Shown piece after piece: positions 26,578-34,773 of a stretch of 64,000 nt of DNA (the stretch's first letter is position 1; each line of letters starts with the position of its first letter). Source of the DNA: UBA3478 sp049596955 (lineage in GTDB: Bacteria; Bacteroidota; Bacteroidia; Flavobacteriales; Flavobacteriaceae); NCBI GenBank assembly GCA_049596955.1, contig JBMYMD010000005.1:1-64000 (forward strand), in the 5' to 3' direction. The position numbers and the translations under genes were made by a program. Below the pieces are notes generated by a model. The model did no database searches. It had not been told where the DNA came from and saw only the letters and a program-made list of their open reading frames with translations.

Positions 26578-27018
26578 ATGAATAAAACCTTCGTACTCCT
26601 GTTTTGCTCAAGTTTTTTGTTTTTAGCTTGCACAAAAACAAGAACAAATCGAAATCCATACCTAATTGAAACCAGCTTTGAATATCAAGTCAATTTAAAC
26701 CTTCCTCAGTTCAACGCTCTTCAAAATATTGGAAACCCGGTGTTCATAGGCACTCAGGGGGTAGGTATAAAAGGTGTTTACATTATAAATACCGGCTTTG
26801 ACACCTTTAGAGCCTTTGAAGCTGCTTGTCCCAACCTTTCTCCATCATCGTGTTCAAAAATAGTATCGAGTGGAGATATTGCGACCTGCCCTTGTAATTC
26901 TTACGAATACAGCCTTTTTACAGGGCAGCTTTTAAACCGCCCTGATGGTGAATTTTTATATGATTTACTCGAATACAATGTGCGATCAAGTGCTTCCACA
27001 CTGATTATCTACAATTAA
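26578..27018 (+). CDS. Rieske-like lipoprotein lacking the histidine ligands
   Basis: A 146-residue lipoprotein: signal peptide with lipobox ending LFLAC at residues 15-19. The mature part looks like a Rieske domain (FRAFEAACPN, then a CPCNSYEYSLFTGQLLNRP segment), but the Cys-x-His...Cys-x-x-His pattern is not present because cysteines remain and the histidines are missing. It probably cannot bind a 2Fe-2S cluster. ATG 26578 is chosen over GTG 26575. It converges on the TonB receptor by 4 nt. Confidence 0.6.
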   Translation: MNKTFVLLFCSSFLFLACTKTRTNRNPYLIETSFEYQVNLNLPQFNALQNIGNPVFIGTQGVGIKGVYIINTGFDTFRAFEAACPNLSPSSCSKIVSSGDIATCPCNSYEYSLFTGQLLNRPDGEFLYDLLEYNVRSSASTLIIYN

Positions 27019-29150
27019 AAACGAAGACTCATCCCTAGCATGTAATTTCTCCCTGCCTGAGGATAATATGCATTTCCGTAAAAAGTAGTTACTGCTCCGT
27101 TGTCTTCAATGTCATAACTGTAAAAATACCCGTTGTTTTCATAGTTCAAATCAAAGACATTGTTAACCAATAATTGAAATTTGAGATTTGAATTCAACTC
27201 GTAATCAAAACTTAAATCGTGAACACTGTAGGCGTCAATTACAGACAATTCGGCTTCGGTATTGCTCATATATTGCTCTCCTACATGTTTAAAGAACCAA
27301 TAAGCTGTGAATTTTTCACTCGCTTCATAGGCCAATACATGTGAAGCAATTAAATTGGGAGAATAGGAAATAGCAGTGTCAGACAAGTCGACAAGACTAC
27401 CGTTTTTGTTGTCTACAAAATTTCTATTCTTATTAGTACTCAAAGCAATAGCTGGTCGCCAAGTCAAATTAGAAGAAATAGGATATACCGCGTCAAGCTC
27501 GAGACCAAAACGATAAGAACTTCCCACGTTTTGACGAATAGGGAATCCTACCTCATCTAAGGCTCCAGTAAGAACCAATTGATTCTCATAATTCATGTAG
27601 TAAACATTTGCATTGAGCTTTAGTTTGGATTGGTTCAATCTGAATCCAAATTCGAAGTCATCCAATTGCTCTGCTTCTGGATTACCATTTTCAAAATCTA
27701 CTCGAGCAGGCTCTCGATTAGCCCTGGCAAAAGAAGCATAAATACGCGTCGATTCTGAGGCTTTAAAATCTATTCCTAGCTTAGGATTAAAGAATCCGTA
27801 GTTTTCATCAACGTCAATTTGTCCTGTACGTTCTACGAGAGAACCCTTGGCAGTGTAGTTGATGGCCCTGTATTGCAAGTCGGTAAATGCATTCCATTTC
27901 TCTGAAAGTCTATACTGCAATTTGGTATAAATGTGACTGTCAAACTTGTCTGAAGTGTTGCGATAAAATTCAAAATTTGGCGAGGGTAAAACAGCGACAT
28001 CAGCCCATTTTACCAGTCCATATTGCTCGCCTAAATAACGATTAAATCCTCCTCCAAAGGTTAGCGTATAATCAGTTTTCTGTTGCTGTAAATTAAATAT
28101 CCCCCCATAAAATTCAGAATTCAAATATGCTTGAGTAGCAAGATCGGTAGTTAGGCTATTGGCCAAATCTGTTATTCGATAATTATAGGTACTAACATCG
28201 TCTTGAATTTGCTCAAAATAACCAGCACCATTTGTGTGATGCAGACTTAGTCTAAATCGCCAATCTCCATTAAACTTTTGATTCCAATGCAGTTGTAAAT
28301 GGTCTTGTTGGTAATTATCAGTCTGATCTTCGTAAGCGACATAATTTCCTTGGGCATCAAAATATAGTCCGTCGTAATTGACTGTTCTGTCTTGTTCTAA
28401 ACCAGCCTTATCCAATCCAAAAAAGCTCAAACCAGTGCGCTCTGTTCCTCCAAAGGCCACCAGAGATAAGGCTGTATTACCACTGCGATAAGACCCATTG
28501 AGGTAATAAGATTTTAAATCTGCAAATGCGCGGTCTACATAACCATCAGTCTCTACCTTAGAAAGTCTTCCATTGAAAGAAAAGCCATTTTCTAGCAATC
28601 CTGTCGAAAATTTGATATTCTTACGTTGAGTTCCAAAGCTACCTGTGGAGTAATTAAATTCGTAATAGGCATCTTCTTGAAATTGCTCGGTCTGAAGCTG
28701 AACAGAGGCTCCAAAACTAGCCGCACCGTTCGTAGAGGTTCCAACACCTCTTTGGATTTGAATACCTTCTAAAGATGAGGCAAAATCCTGAAGGTTAACA
28801 AAGAAGGTGGTTTGCGAATCTGCGTCATTGTAGGGGATTCCATTAATGGTCACGTTGATTCTAGAATTATCAGCACCTCTTATTCGATAATCGGTATAAC
28901 CCACTCCAGTTCCATCATAGGTGGTACTCACCACAGAGGGCTGAAAATTGAGTAATACTGGTAAATCTTGTCCCAGATTCAATGGTGCAAATTGCGCTGG
29001 AAGAATTTCGGTAAAACTAATCGGAAGGGAGTCATTCGCTTTTTCTGCAGATACAATAACCTCCTCTAATTTATTGACCTGAGTTGTTGTTTGTTGTGCT
29101 TGTGCAAAGCTGGCCACTACCAATAGGGCAGTGAAAATTTTCGTTTTCAT
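27015..29150 (-). CDS. TonB-dependent receptor, probable thiamine receptor
   Basis: Outer-membrane active transporter of 711 residues. It has a signal peptide ending near AQAQ (about residue 19), a TonB-box-like LEEVIVSAEK at 28-37, a plug domain with RIRGADNSRINVTINGIPYND near 107-127, and a beta-barrel ending in the aromatic NYMLGMSLRF. No N-terminal carboxypeptidase-like domain is present. A TPP riboswitch sits in its 5' leader, so the substrate is predicted to be thiamine or a thiamine derivative, as proposed for the OMR1 group in Bacteroidota. The predicted substrate rests on regulation, not on ligand-site residues. Confidence 0.88.
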   Translation of the reverse strand: MKTKIFTALLVVASFAQAQQTTTQVNKLEEVIVSAEKANDSLPISFTEILPAQFAPLNLGQDLPVLLNFQPSVVSTTYDGTGVGYTDYRIRGADNSRINVTINGIPYNDADSQTTFFVNLQDFASSLEGIQIQRGVGTSTNGAASFGASVQLQTEQFQEDAYYEFNYSTGSFGTQRKNIKFSTGLLENGFSFNGRLSKVETDGYVDRAFADLKSYYLNGSYRSGNTALSLVAFGGTERTGLSFFGLDKAGLEQDRTVNYDGLYFDAQGNYVAYEDQTDNYQQDHLQLHWNQKFNGDWRFRLSLHHTNGAGYFEQIQDDVSTYNYRITDLANSLTTDLATQAYLNSEFYGGIFNLQQQKTDYTLTFGGGFNRYLGEQYGLVKWADVAVLPSPNFEFYRNTSDKFDSHIYTKLQYRLSEKWNAFTDLQYRAINYTAKGSLVERTGQIDVDENYGFFNPKLGIDFKASESTRIYASFARANREPARVDFENGNPEAEQLDDFEFGFRLNQSKLKLNANVYYMNYENQLVLTGALDEVGFPIRQNVGSSYRFGLELDAVYPISSNLTWRPAIALSTNKNRNFVDNKNGSLVDLSDTAISYSPNLIASHVLAYEASEKFTAYWFFKHVGEQYMSNTEAELSVIDAYSVHDLSFDYELNSNLKFQLLVNNVFDLNYENNGYFYSYDIEDNGAVTTFYGNAYYPQAGRNYMLGMSLRF

Positions 29151-29171
29151 TCGTATTTCTTAGCACGAATA

Positions 29172-29179
29172 AAAGGGGT
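29172..29179 (-). promoter_or_regulatory. Alternative-pairing segment of the TPP riboswitch expression platform
   Basis: On the minus strand ACCCCTTT is the exact complement of AAAGGGGT at the 5' edge of the aptamer. It is embedded in a 7-bp hairpin with arms CGAATAA/TTATTCG. It lies about 22 nt before the receptor ATG. Confidence 0.5.
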
Positions 29180-29203
29180 ATTATTCGAAATTAATAGTGA
29201 TAC

Positions 29204-29280
29204 AATTTCCTTGGCAGCATTACCTGCCCAGGTTCTATGGGTATAATCTCAGCCTGATCATTCAAGCACCCCTTTAGAGA
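29204..29280 (-). ncRNA. TPP riboswitch (THI element)
   Basis: Read on the minus strand the conserved core is in order: GGGGTGC (29272-29266), CTGAGA (29252-29247), ACCC, AACCTG (29234-29229), GGTAATGC (29224-29217) and AAGGAA (29212-29207). These match the THI-box consensus of TPP riboswitches. It begins just after a TACCTTTG promoter element and ends about 55 nt before the TonB receptor ATG. TPP binding is expected to lower receptor expression. Confidence 0.93.
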
Positions 29281-29285
29281 CAATG

Positions 29286-29293
29286 CAAAGGTA
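29286..29293 (-). promoter_or_regulatory. -7 element driving the TPP riboswitch and receptor
   Basis: TACCTTTG on the minus strand matches TAnnTTTG and sits 6 nt upstream of the aptamer start. This gives the receptor its own promoter after the DUF4301 gene. Confidence 0.6.
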
Positions 29294-29302
29294 GTCGATT
29301 TT

Positions 29303-30814
29303 TTAAACCTGATGCGTAGATTTTAATAAATCATTTACGGTTTTAACCGGATTAAAGGTAAGTATTGGAACCTCGACAAAAACAGTATTCCATCCTGCCA
29401 TAGATCCATTCCACAATCCAGGCAATTCAAGGGCCTTAATCTGAGCCTCTCCCAATGACTTTGAACTGATAAACACCTGATCGAAATCAATATATTCTTT
29501 GAGATCAAAAGATTTTCCTCTGTGGTTTTTTAATCCACAAACCAAATCGACAGGGTTGAAATGAGACGCCGAATTTAAAATTTGTTGCTGCTCGTGATTC
29601 GAATGGTCTATCTGTACAGATTCAATAATTTGCAATTCTTCTTTTTGTTCTTTTGTACTTACCCAAAATGGCCCTCCACCAGCTTGGCCTTCATTTTTTA
29701 CCATACCACAAACGCGAAGTGGTCGATCTACGCTATCCAAAAGTGCAGACTGCAAATCTAAATTCACATCAATTGAAATGACTTTTCCCAAGATTTGTTC
29801 GACTTCTGCTTTCAAATTGATGAGTTCTGAATGTGACATTGGAGCAGCTTCTAATTGAGCGGCTATTTCAAATAAAGCAGATTGTTTTTGCAGTAAAACT
29901 CCAGCCAACGCTTTTTTGTAAGATACCGAAAGATCAAAATCACGCTCGACTTGCACGTTATCTATATTCTTAATAAAAACAACATCAGCATCGATATCAT
30001 TCAAATTTTCTATGAGAGCACCGTGTCCGCCAGGCCGAAAAAAGAGTTGACCTTCATCAGTTCTAAAAGGCTGATTGAACTCATCCACAGCAATAGTATC
30101 CGTAAGGCTTTTTTGATAAGAATAACTGATTTCAAGCTTTTCATAAAGAATAGGAAAGCTGTTCTTTACCTTTAATTCCTCTTGTTCAAATAGAGGCAAA
30201 TGTGCTTCTGAAATGGTAAAGTGAATTCGTGATTTATTTTGCGATGTAGCGTATTCTAAACTCTCCTTAAAATGTTCTACAAAGGGACTGTGCACCTCAT
30301 CTTCATAGCGATGAAAAGGCAGCACTCCTTTAGGGTAGCTACCGTAGTTTAAACCTGTTTCTGTCAGTAGTGTCTGCACAAAAGACCTTAAAAATTCACT
30401 GTCATTTTCAGATACAGAGAGCTTAGCCCTCACCTTGTCGTAAAACGGAAATTTCTTTAAGCCTTTTTCAAACACCAGCATAAAGTCATCTTTGGCTTCA
30501 AGGCAATAGTCGGCTGTAGATTGACCACTTTTACAGTCTTGTAAATAGGTGTATAGCGCTTTAAACATTCTTGAGGCTGCTCCCGAGGCTGGAACAAACT
30601 TCACAAGTTTTACGCCCGCGTCTCTTTGTTCAAAGATGGCCGTATACTGTTCTATTTCTGCCTGGTCTAATTGGATAATACCATCACCAACAGTGGCAGC
30701 TCGAATTAGATTTATAAAGGATACTCCATTTTCAAAATACGACAACTGTTTTTGAAATTCTTCAATGGAAATTCCTTTTTCTTTTAGGTAATCTAAGTCT
30801 TTGGCGTTTAACAT
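29303..30814 (-). CDS. DUF4301 protein
   Basis: A 503-residue cytoplasmic protein of a Bacteroidota family. It contains FVPASGAASRMFKAL near residues 54-68 and RPGGHGALIENLND near 260-273, which resemble the nucleotide-binding and sugar-binding loops of nucleotidyltransferases of the UDP-sugar pyrophosphorylase type. The reaction is unknown. It starts 2 nt after the NadR-like kinase stop and ends just before the riboswitch promoter of the TonB receptor, so it belongs to the transporter-kinase transcript. ATG 30814 is chosen; TTG two codons upstream overlaps the kinase stop. Confidence 0.82.
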   Translation of the reverse strand: MLNAKDLDYLKEKGISIEEFQKQLSYFENGVSFINLIRAATVGDGIIQLDQAEIEQYTAIFEQRDAGVKLVKFVPASGAASRMFKALYTYLQDCKSGQSTADYCLEAKDDFMLVFEKGLKKFPFYDKVRAKLSVSENDSEFLRSFVQTLLTETGLNYGSYPKGVLPFHRYEDEVHSPFVEHFKESLEYATSQNKSRIHFTISEAHLPLFEQEELKVKNSFPILYEKLEISYSYQKSLTDTIAVDEFNQPFRTDEGQLFFRPGGHGALIENLNDIDADVVFIKNIDNVQVERDFDLSVSYKKALAGVLLQKQSALFEIAAQLEAAPMSHSELINLKAEVEQILGKVISIDVNLDLQSALLDSVDRPLRVCGMVKNEGQAGGGPFWVSTKEQKEELQIIESVQIDHSNHEQQQILNSASHFNPVDLVCGLKNHRGKSFDLKEYIDFDQVFISSKSLGEAQIKALELPGLWNGSMAGWNTVFVEVPILTFNPVKTVNDLLKSTHQV

Positions 30815-30816
30815 AA

Positions 30817-31389
30817 TCAAGGGGTCAAAATCTTATCAATTGCTGAAATGGCTTTAGTCAACCTTTCGGTTCTAGATCCAGCAATCGGAATATAATTCTT
30901 TTTATTGAGCTCTAGCGCTTCTTTAAATTTTTGATAATAGGCGACTCTGTGATCGGGTCGATCTCTAAGGTCGTCTTTATGCCAAGGCACATCGATATCA
31001 GTCAAAAGGTATAAATCGTATGTGTTATATGCTACTGCTTGATTTAAGGCAGCAGGAATTTTATCGAAATACAACTGCGAATAGACCGCTGTTTCTAATA
31101 GGTCGGTGTCACAAATTAAGAGTTGTCCTTGGTTTTGAATAAGTTCAGTAACGGCCTGATTTTCAGACTGCATCTGCCCTTCGGCAATTGGTATCAAATC
31201 TTCATAGGTACAAATCTCGGCTTTCTCATCCCACTTTGTCTGTAAATATGCTCTGGCGTATTCTGGAATCCAAAGCGTTTGATAATGCAATGCGAGTTGC
31301 TTAGAAAGTGTTGTTTTACCTGTCGATTCTGGACCGAATAAAACGACTTTTCTTATAGAGCTCTCTAGTTGTCTAAGCTTGTTTTCCAT
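30817..31389 (-). CDS. NadR-like P-loop kinase
   Basis: A 190-residue protein equal to the ribosylnicotinamide kinase half of NadR, with no adenylyltransferase or DNA-binding part. Walker A is GPESTGKTTLS at 19-29, the acidic substrate site is in CDTDLLETAVY near 94-104, and the LID segment VPWHKDDLRDRPDHR lies near 133-147. It overlaps the PnuC-type gene by 25 nt and precedes DUF4301 by 2 nt. Transporter and kinase would work as an import-and-trap pair. Nicotinamide riboside is the textbook substrate, but the neighbouring TPP-controlled receptor makes thiamine a real alternative. Confidence 0.82.
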   Translation of the reverse strand: MENKLRQLESSIRKVVLFGPESTGKTTLSKQLALHYQTLWIPEYARAYLQTKWDEKAEICTYEDLIPIAEGQMQSENQAVTELIQNQGQLLICDTDLLETAVYSQLYFDKIPAALNQAVAYNTYDLYLLTDIDVPWHKDDLRDRPDHRVAYYQKFKEALELNKKNYIPIAGSRTERLTKAISAIDKILTP

Positions 31390-31979
31390 TCACGATAAGC
31401 CATAACGGCCATGTAAGTAAAGATTAAATATTGTAAGGAGAGCATCCCCCAAGATCTATAGGCATACAAGGGAACTGTAATGATATCGGCAATGATCCAT
31501 AAGGTCCAGTTCTCAATTTTTTTGATGGCCATTAACCACATGGCTGTAAAAAACAAGCCCGAAGTGAAAATGTCGATATAATTGGTCCAATCGAGTGTTA
31601 CATTAAAGAAGGTGTATACGATATAAGTCAACAACATCGTCAACAAAATAAGCCCAAAGGCAATATAATACTGTTTTACTGACATTCGAGAAATGCGCAC
31701 AAGTCGTTTTCCGGCCTTCATTCTAGACCACTGCCACCATCCGTAAATACTCATCATAGAGTAATAGGCATTCATGAGCATATCACCGATCAAACGATCG
31801 GTCCAAAACAAATAGACCGTGATGGTCGTCGCCAAAAGACCAGTTGGATAAACGCCAATGTGCTCTTTGCGAGCCAAGTGTACACTCCACAGTCCGAAGA
31901 TGAAGGCAACAGCCTCTAAAACAATTAAATCTAGAGGACGATTATCATACATTCCAAGAAAAAAATCACTCCACTCCAA
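31365..31979 (-). CDS. PnuC/PnuT-family vitamin transporter
   Basis: A 204-residue inner-membrane protein with about seven hydrophobic segments. The family marks are GVYPTGLLATTITVYLFW near 42-59, an aromatic YGWWQW motif near 79-84, and NYIDIFTSGLFFTAMWLMA near 132-150. PnuC proteins carry nicotinamide riboside; PnuT relatives carry thiamine and occur with THI-box receptors in Bacteroidota. Here the THI-box receptor lies three genes downstream, so PnuT is favoured. It starts 3 nt before the PPTase end region on the same strand and overlaps the kinase gene. Confidence 0.85.
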   Translation of the reverse strand: MEWSDFFLGMYDNRPLDLIVLEAVAFIFGLWSVHLARKEHIGVYPTGLLATTITVYLFWTDRLIGDMLMNAYYSMMSIYGWWQWSRMKAGKRLVRISRMSVKQYYIAFGLILLTMLLTYIVYTFFNVTLDWTNYIDIFTSGLFFTAMWLMAIKKIENWTLWIIADIITVPLYAYRSWGMLSLQYLIFTYMAVMAYREWKTSLDN

Positions 31980-31982
31980 GGC

Positions 31983-32600
31983 CTACAATTTATGGGTCAA
32001 AACTAAAGAATAGTTGTCAATCAATAGATGTTCAAATGCAAAAGAACTGTTAAGCGTTTTTCCAGATCCAGAGGAATCTTTTTCTGGAAATGAGAGCACT
32101 CTAATTTCTTCCTTAAAGCTGATGCCTTTCTGGTTTAGAATTTTATAAACACACTCTTTAAATCCCCAAATAAGAGTCAAGCCCTCTATATCATCATTGC
32201 ACTTCAAATAAAGAGCTTCCTCTGAATGACAAAATCTAGAAGCTATGCGAAGAATTTTTTGCTGGTGACGTTCAATATCAACACCGACCTCAAATTTCGA
32301 ACTGCTCAGAATACAACAATACTGACCGGAGTGGCTTATCGAGATATGAGTTCCATCGCGTAAAAAGGGTTTACCGTGGTCGTCATAATAAAGGGATTGA
32401 TCGTCATATCCGTTGAGTTTAAGCAATTGTCGAATTCCCAAAAACGATTTTCTGTGAGCTGCTGATTTCATTTTCATCAACCTGTTTTCAGACTCCCTTG
32501 TCAATTGAAGACTTTTTCGAAGTTCCGACTCGGTCTCCTCCAACTTCCAAACTAAAAGCTCGGCTTTATTTTCGCATTCTAATCGTTGGTGTAACGGCAC
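31983..32600 (-). CDS. 4'-phosphopantetheinyl transferase, Sfp type
   Basis: Transfers phosphopantetheine from CoA to a carrier protein. The 205-residue protein has GKPFL...ISISHSG near residues 75-92, VGVDIE near 105-110 (magnesium ligands) and WGFKECVYK near 148-156. The longer two-domain Sfp form, rather than AcpS, suggests it serves fatty-acid or secondary carrier proteins. GTG 32600 is the only start that retains the N-terminal region. It precedes the PnuC-type gene by 3 nt. Confidence 0.88.
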   Translation of the reverse strand: MPLHQRLECENKAELLVWKLEETESELRKSLQLTRESENRLMKMKSAAHRKSFLGIRQLLKLNGYDDQSLYYDDHGKPFLRDGTHISISHSGQYCCILSSSKFEVGVDIERHQQKILRIASRFCHSEEALYLKCNDDIEGLTLIWGFKECVYKILNQKGISFKEEIRVLSFPEKDSSGSGKTLNSSFAFEHLLIDNYSLVLTHKL

Positions 32601-32617
32601 AATAATGAATTTGTAAT

Positions 32618-32625
32618 TACCTTTG
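32618..32625 (+). promoter_or_regulatory. -7 element for ahcY
   Basis: TACCTTTG matches TAnnTTTG and lies 36 nt before the ahcY ATG in the short gap shared with the divergent PPTase gene. No clear TTTG box at the expected spacing. Confidence 0.5.
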
Positions 32626-32661
32626 TAAACTCAAAAAAATAAAGGACAAAAATAAAGGAAT

Positions 32662-33978
32662 ATGCCCACACCAACTGGAAATTACGTTCCGTATAAAGTA
32701 AAGGACATCAGCCTTGCTGATTGGGGAAGAAAAGAAATTGAACTCGCTGAGGCTGAAATGCCCGGTCTAATGGCCCTACGCGCTCTACACAAAGATCAAA
32801 AGCCCCTTGATGGCGCTCGTATTGCAGGATGTTTACACATGACCATACAGACTGCTGTATTGATTGAAACCCTCGTAGAGTTGGGAGCAGAAGTAACTTG
32901 GAGTTCTTGTAATATTTTTTCTACCCAAGATCATGCCGCTGCAGCCATTGCAGCCAAGGGAATCGCCGTTTACGCCTGGAAAGGAATGAACGAAGAAGAA
33001 TTTGATTGGTGTATTGAGCAGACTCTTCATTTTGGACAAGACCGCAAGCCCCTAAATATGATTTTAGACGACGGAGGAGACCTTACCAATATGGTTTTAG
33101 ATCAATTTCCAGAATTGACTAAAGACATCAAAGGCCTCTCAGAAGAAACCACAACAGGAGTGCATCGCTTGTACGAAAGGGTTCGAAAAGGAACCTTGCC
33201 AATGCCTGCGATCAATGTGAATGATTCGGTTACCAAGTCTAAATTTGACAATAAATACGGATGTAAAGAATCGGCTGTAGATGCTATTAGACGAGCAACC
33301 GATACCATGCTTGCAGGAAAAAGAGTAGTTGTAGCCGGTTATGGAGATGTAGGAAAAGGAACAGCGGCCTCTTTCAGAGGCGCTGGAGCCATAGTAAGTG
33401 TAACTGAGATTGATCCTATATGTGCCTTACAAGCCTGCATGGATGGTTATGAAGTCAAAACCTTAGAAACATTAGTTCCTAAAGCCGATATCATTATCAC
33501 AGCTACAGGAAACAAAGATATTGTGCGTGATATTCACTTTAAAGCCATGAAAGACAAGGCTATTGTATGCAATATTGGTCATTTTGACAATGAAATCGAC
33601 ATGTCTTGGCTGAACAACAATTACGGCTCATCAAAAGTGGAAATCAAACCACAAGTTGATAAATATACAGTTGATGGAAATGACATTATTGTCCTAGCCG
33701 AAGGTCGTTTGGTTAATTTAGGTTGCGCTACAGGACATCCGAGTTTTGTCATGAGTAACTCCTTTACCAATCAAACCTTAGCACAAATCGAATTGTGGAA
33801 CAATTCTGCAAACTACGAAGCAAAAGTATACATGTTACCCAAGCATTTAGATGAACAAGTGGCAGAACTTCACCTCTCGCGATTAGACGCAGAACTGACT
33901 CAACTCAAAGAAGATCAAGCCGAATATATTGGTGTGGCAGTAAAGGGACCTTTTAAACCTGAATATTATCGCTATTAA
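32662..33978 (+). CDS. ahcY: S-adenosylhomocysteine hydrolase
   Basis: Splits S-adenosylhomocysteine into adenosine and homocysteine in the methyl cycle; NAD-dependent tetramer. The 438-residue protein shows CSCN-equivalent WSSCNIFSTQDHAAAA near 80-95, VAGYGDVGKGTA near 223-234 (NAD loop), and NLGCATGHPSFVMSNSF near 352-368. The C-terminal KPEYYRY is conserved. It is 24 residues shorter at the N-terminus than some relatives but complete. The 3' end overlaps the DUF1569-like frame. Confidence 0.97.
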   Translation: MPTPTGNYVPYKVKDISLADWGRKEIELAEAEMPGLMALRALHKDQKPLDGARIAGCLHMTIQTAVLIETLVELGAEVTWSSCNIFSTQDHAAAAIAAKGIAVYAWKGMNEEEFDWCIEQTLHFGQDRKPLNMILDDGGDLTNMVLDQFPELTKDIKGLSEETTTGVHRLYERVRKGTLPMPAINVNDSVTKSKFDNKYGCKESAVDAIRRATDTMLAGKRVVVAGYGDVGKGTAASFRGAGAIVSVTEIDPICALQACMDGYEVKTLETLVPKADIIITATGNKDIVRDIHFKAMKDKAIVCNIGHFDNEIDMSWLNNNYGSSKVEIKPQVDKYTVDGNDIIVLAEGRLVNLGCATGHPSFVMSNSFTNQTLAQIELWNNSANYEAKVYMLPKHLDEQVAELHLSRLDAELTQLKEDQAEYIGVAVKGPFKPEYYRY

Positions 33979-34435
33979 GTCTCCTATTGAAGAAAGCCTT
34001 GAGGCCTTAAAAGAAGTCATTTCAAAAGCAACGGTTGTAAAACCAAGTGTTTCTGAAGCTTCTGTAGGATGGCACATTGAACACGCTTTACTAGTTGCCG
34101 AATTTAGTGCAGAAGCTTTACAAGAAAGGGTATCTACAAAGAGTTCATTGTCCCAAGTCATCACTAAAAAGCTGTTTTTTCTATTGAAATACATTCCTCG
34201 AAAAAGTGCCAAAGCACCCAAAGTTGTGTGTCCAACAGCGCAAAATCCTAAAGTAAATGATTTACAACATCACTTAAATGAGGTAGTTGTTAAGCTACAA
34301 AAAACAACTGATGCTCCTGCGAATTTGTACTTTCATCACCCAAAGTTGGGTGTTATTAATACTAAAGAGACTCTTGAATTTATAGTCATTCACAATGAGC
34401 ACCACCTCAAAATCATCCGTGATATTTTAGCATAA
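33959..34435 (+). CDS. DUF1569/DinB-like protein with a non-ATG start
   Basis: An open frame of up to 158 codons overlaps the end of ahcY by 20 nt. It has the DUF1569 layout: GWHIEHALL in the first third, KYIPRKSAKAPK in the middle, a YFHHP...LGVINTKETLEFIVIHNEHHLKII C-terminal part. The histidines in HIEH and HNEHH would form a DinB-type metal site. No ATG, GTG or TTG occurs before codon 64 (TTG 34148), which would cut off the first histidine pair. CTG 33959 (reading MNIIAIKSP) is the best fit to the expected N-terminus. Confidence 0.6.
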   Translation: MNIIAIKSPIEESLEALKEVISKATVVKPSVSEASVGWHIEHALLVAEFSAEALQERVSTKSSLSQVITKKLFFLLKYIPRKSAKAPKVVCPTAQNPKVNDLQHHLNEVVVKLQKTTDAPANLYFHHPKLGVINTKETLEFIVIHNEHHLKIIRDILA

Positions 34436-34437
34436 AA

Positions 34438-34466
34438 AAAACCATGCTACAACGAGCATGGTTCTC
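34438..34466. terminator. Bidirectional terminator between DUF1569-like gene and rpmA
   Basis: AACCATGCT (34440-34448) and AGCATGGTT (34455-34463) form a perfect 9-bp stem with a 6-nt loop, preceded by an A tract. It lies right after the DUF1569-like stop and 34 nt after the rpmA stop on the other strand. Confidence 0.7.
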
Positions 34467-34499
34467 TATCTTAATTCAGAATGAAATTACAACGGTCTA

Positions 34500-34760
34500 C
34501 TAAGCTTCAAAAGCCTCAATAGAGACGAACGATTTTCCTCCTGATTTCTTTTCGAATTTAACAACACCATCCACCTTAGCGTGAAGTGTGTGATCTTTTG
34601 AAGCATAAACATTCTCACCTGGATTGTGTTTTGTACCTCTCTGACGTACAATGATGTTTCCGGCAAATGCAGTTTGACCTCCAAATATTTTTACGCCGAG
34701 TCGTTTCGATTCTGACTCTCTACCGTTTTTCGAACTACCAACTCCTTTTTTATGTGCCAT
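34500..34760 (-). CDS. rpmA: 50S ribosomal protein L27
   Basis: An 86-residue bL27. It starts with MAHKKGVGSSKNGRES, whose N-terminus reaches the peptidyl-transferase centre. The conserved RLGVKIFGGQTA, GNIIVRQRGTKHNPG and GKDHTLHA-type blocks are all present. No cleavable N-terminal extension is seen. It follows rplU in the usual L21-L27 operon and starts 13 nt after the displaced rplU extension ends. Confidence 0.98.
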   Translation of the reverse strand: MAHKKGVGSSKNGRESESKRLGVKIFGGQTAFAGNIIVRQRGTKHNPGENVYASKDHTLHAKVDGVVKFEKKSGGKSFVSIEAFEA

Positions 34761-34773
34761 AATGCTCTAGTGT

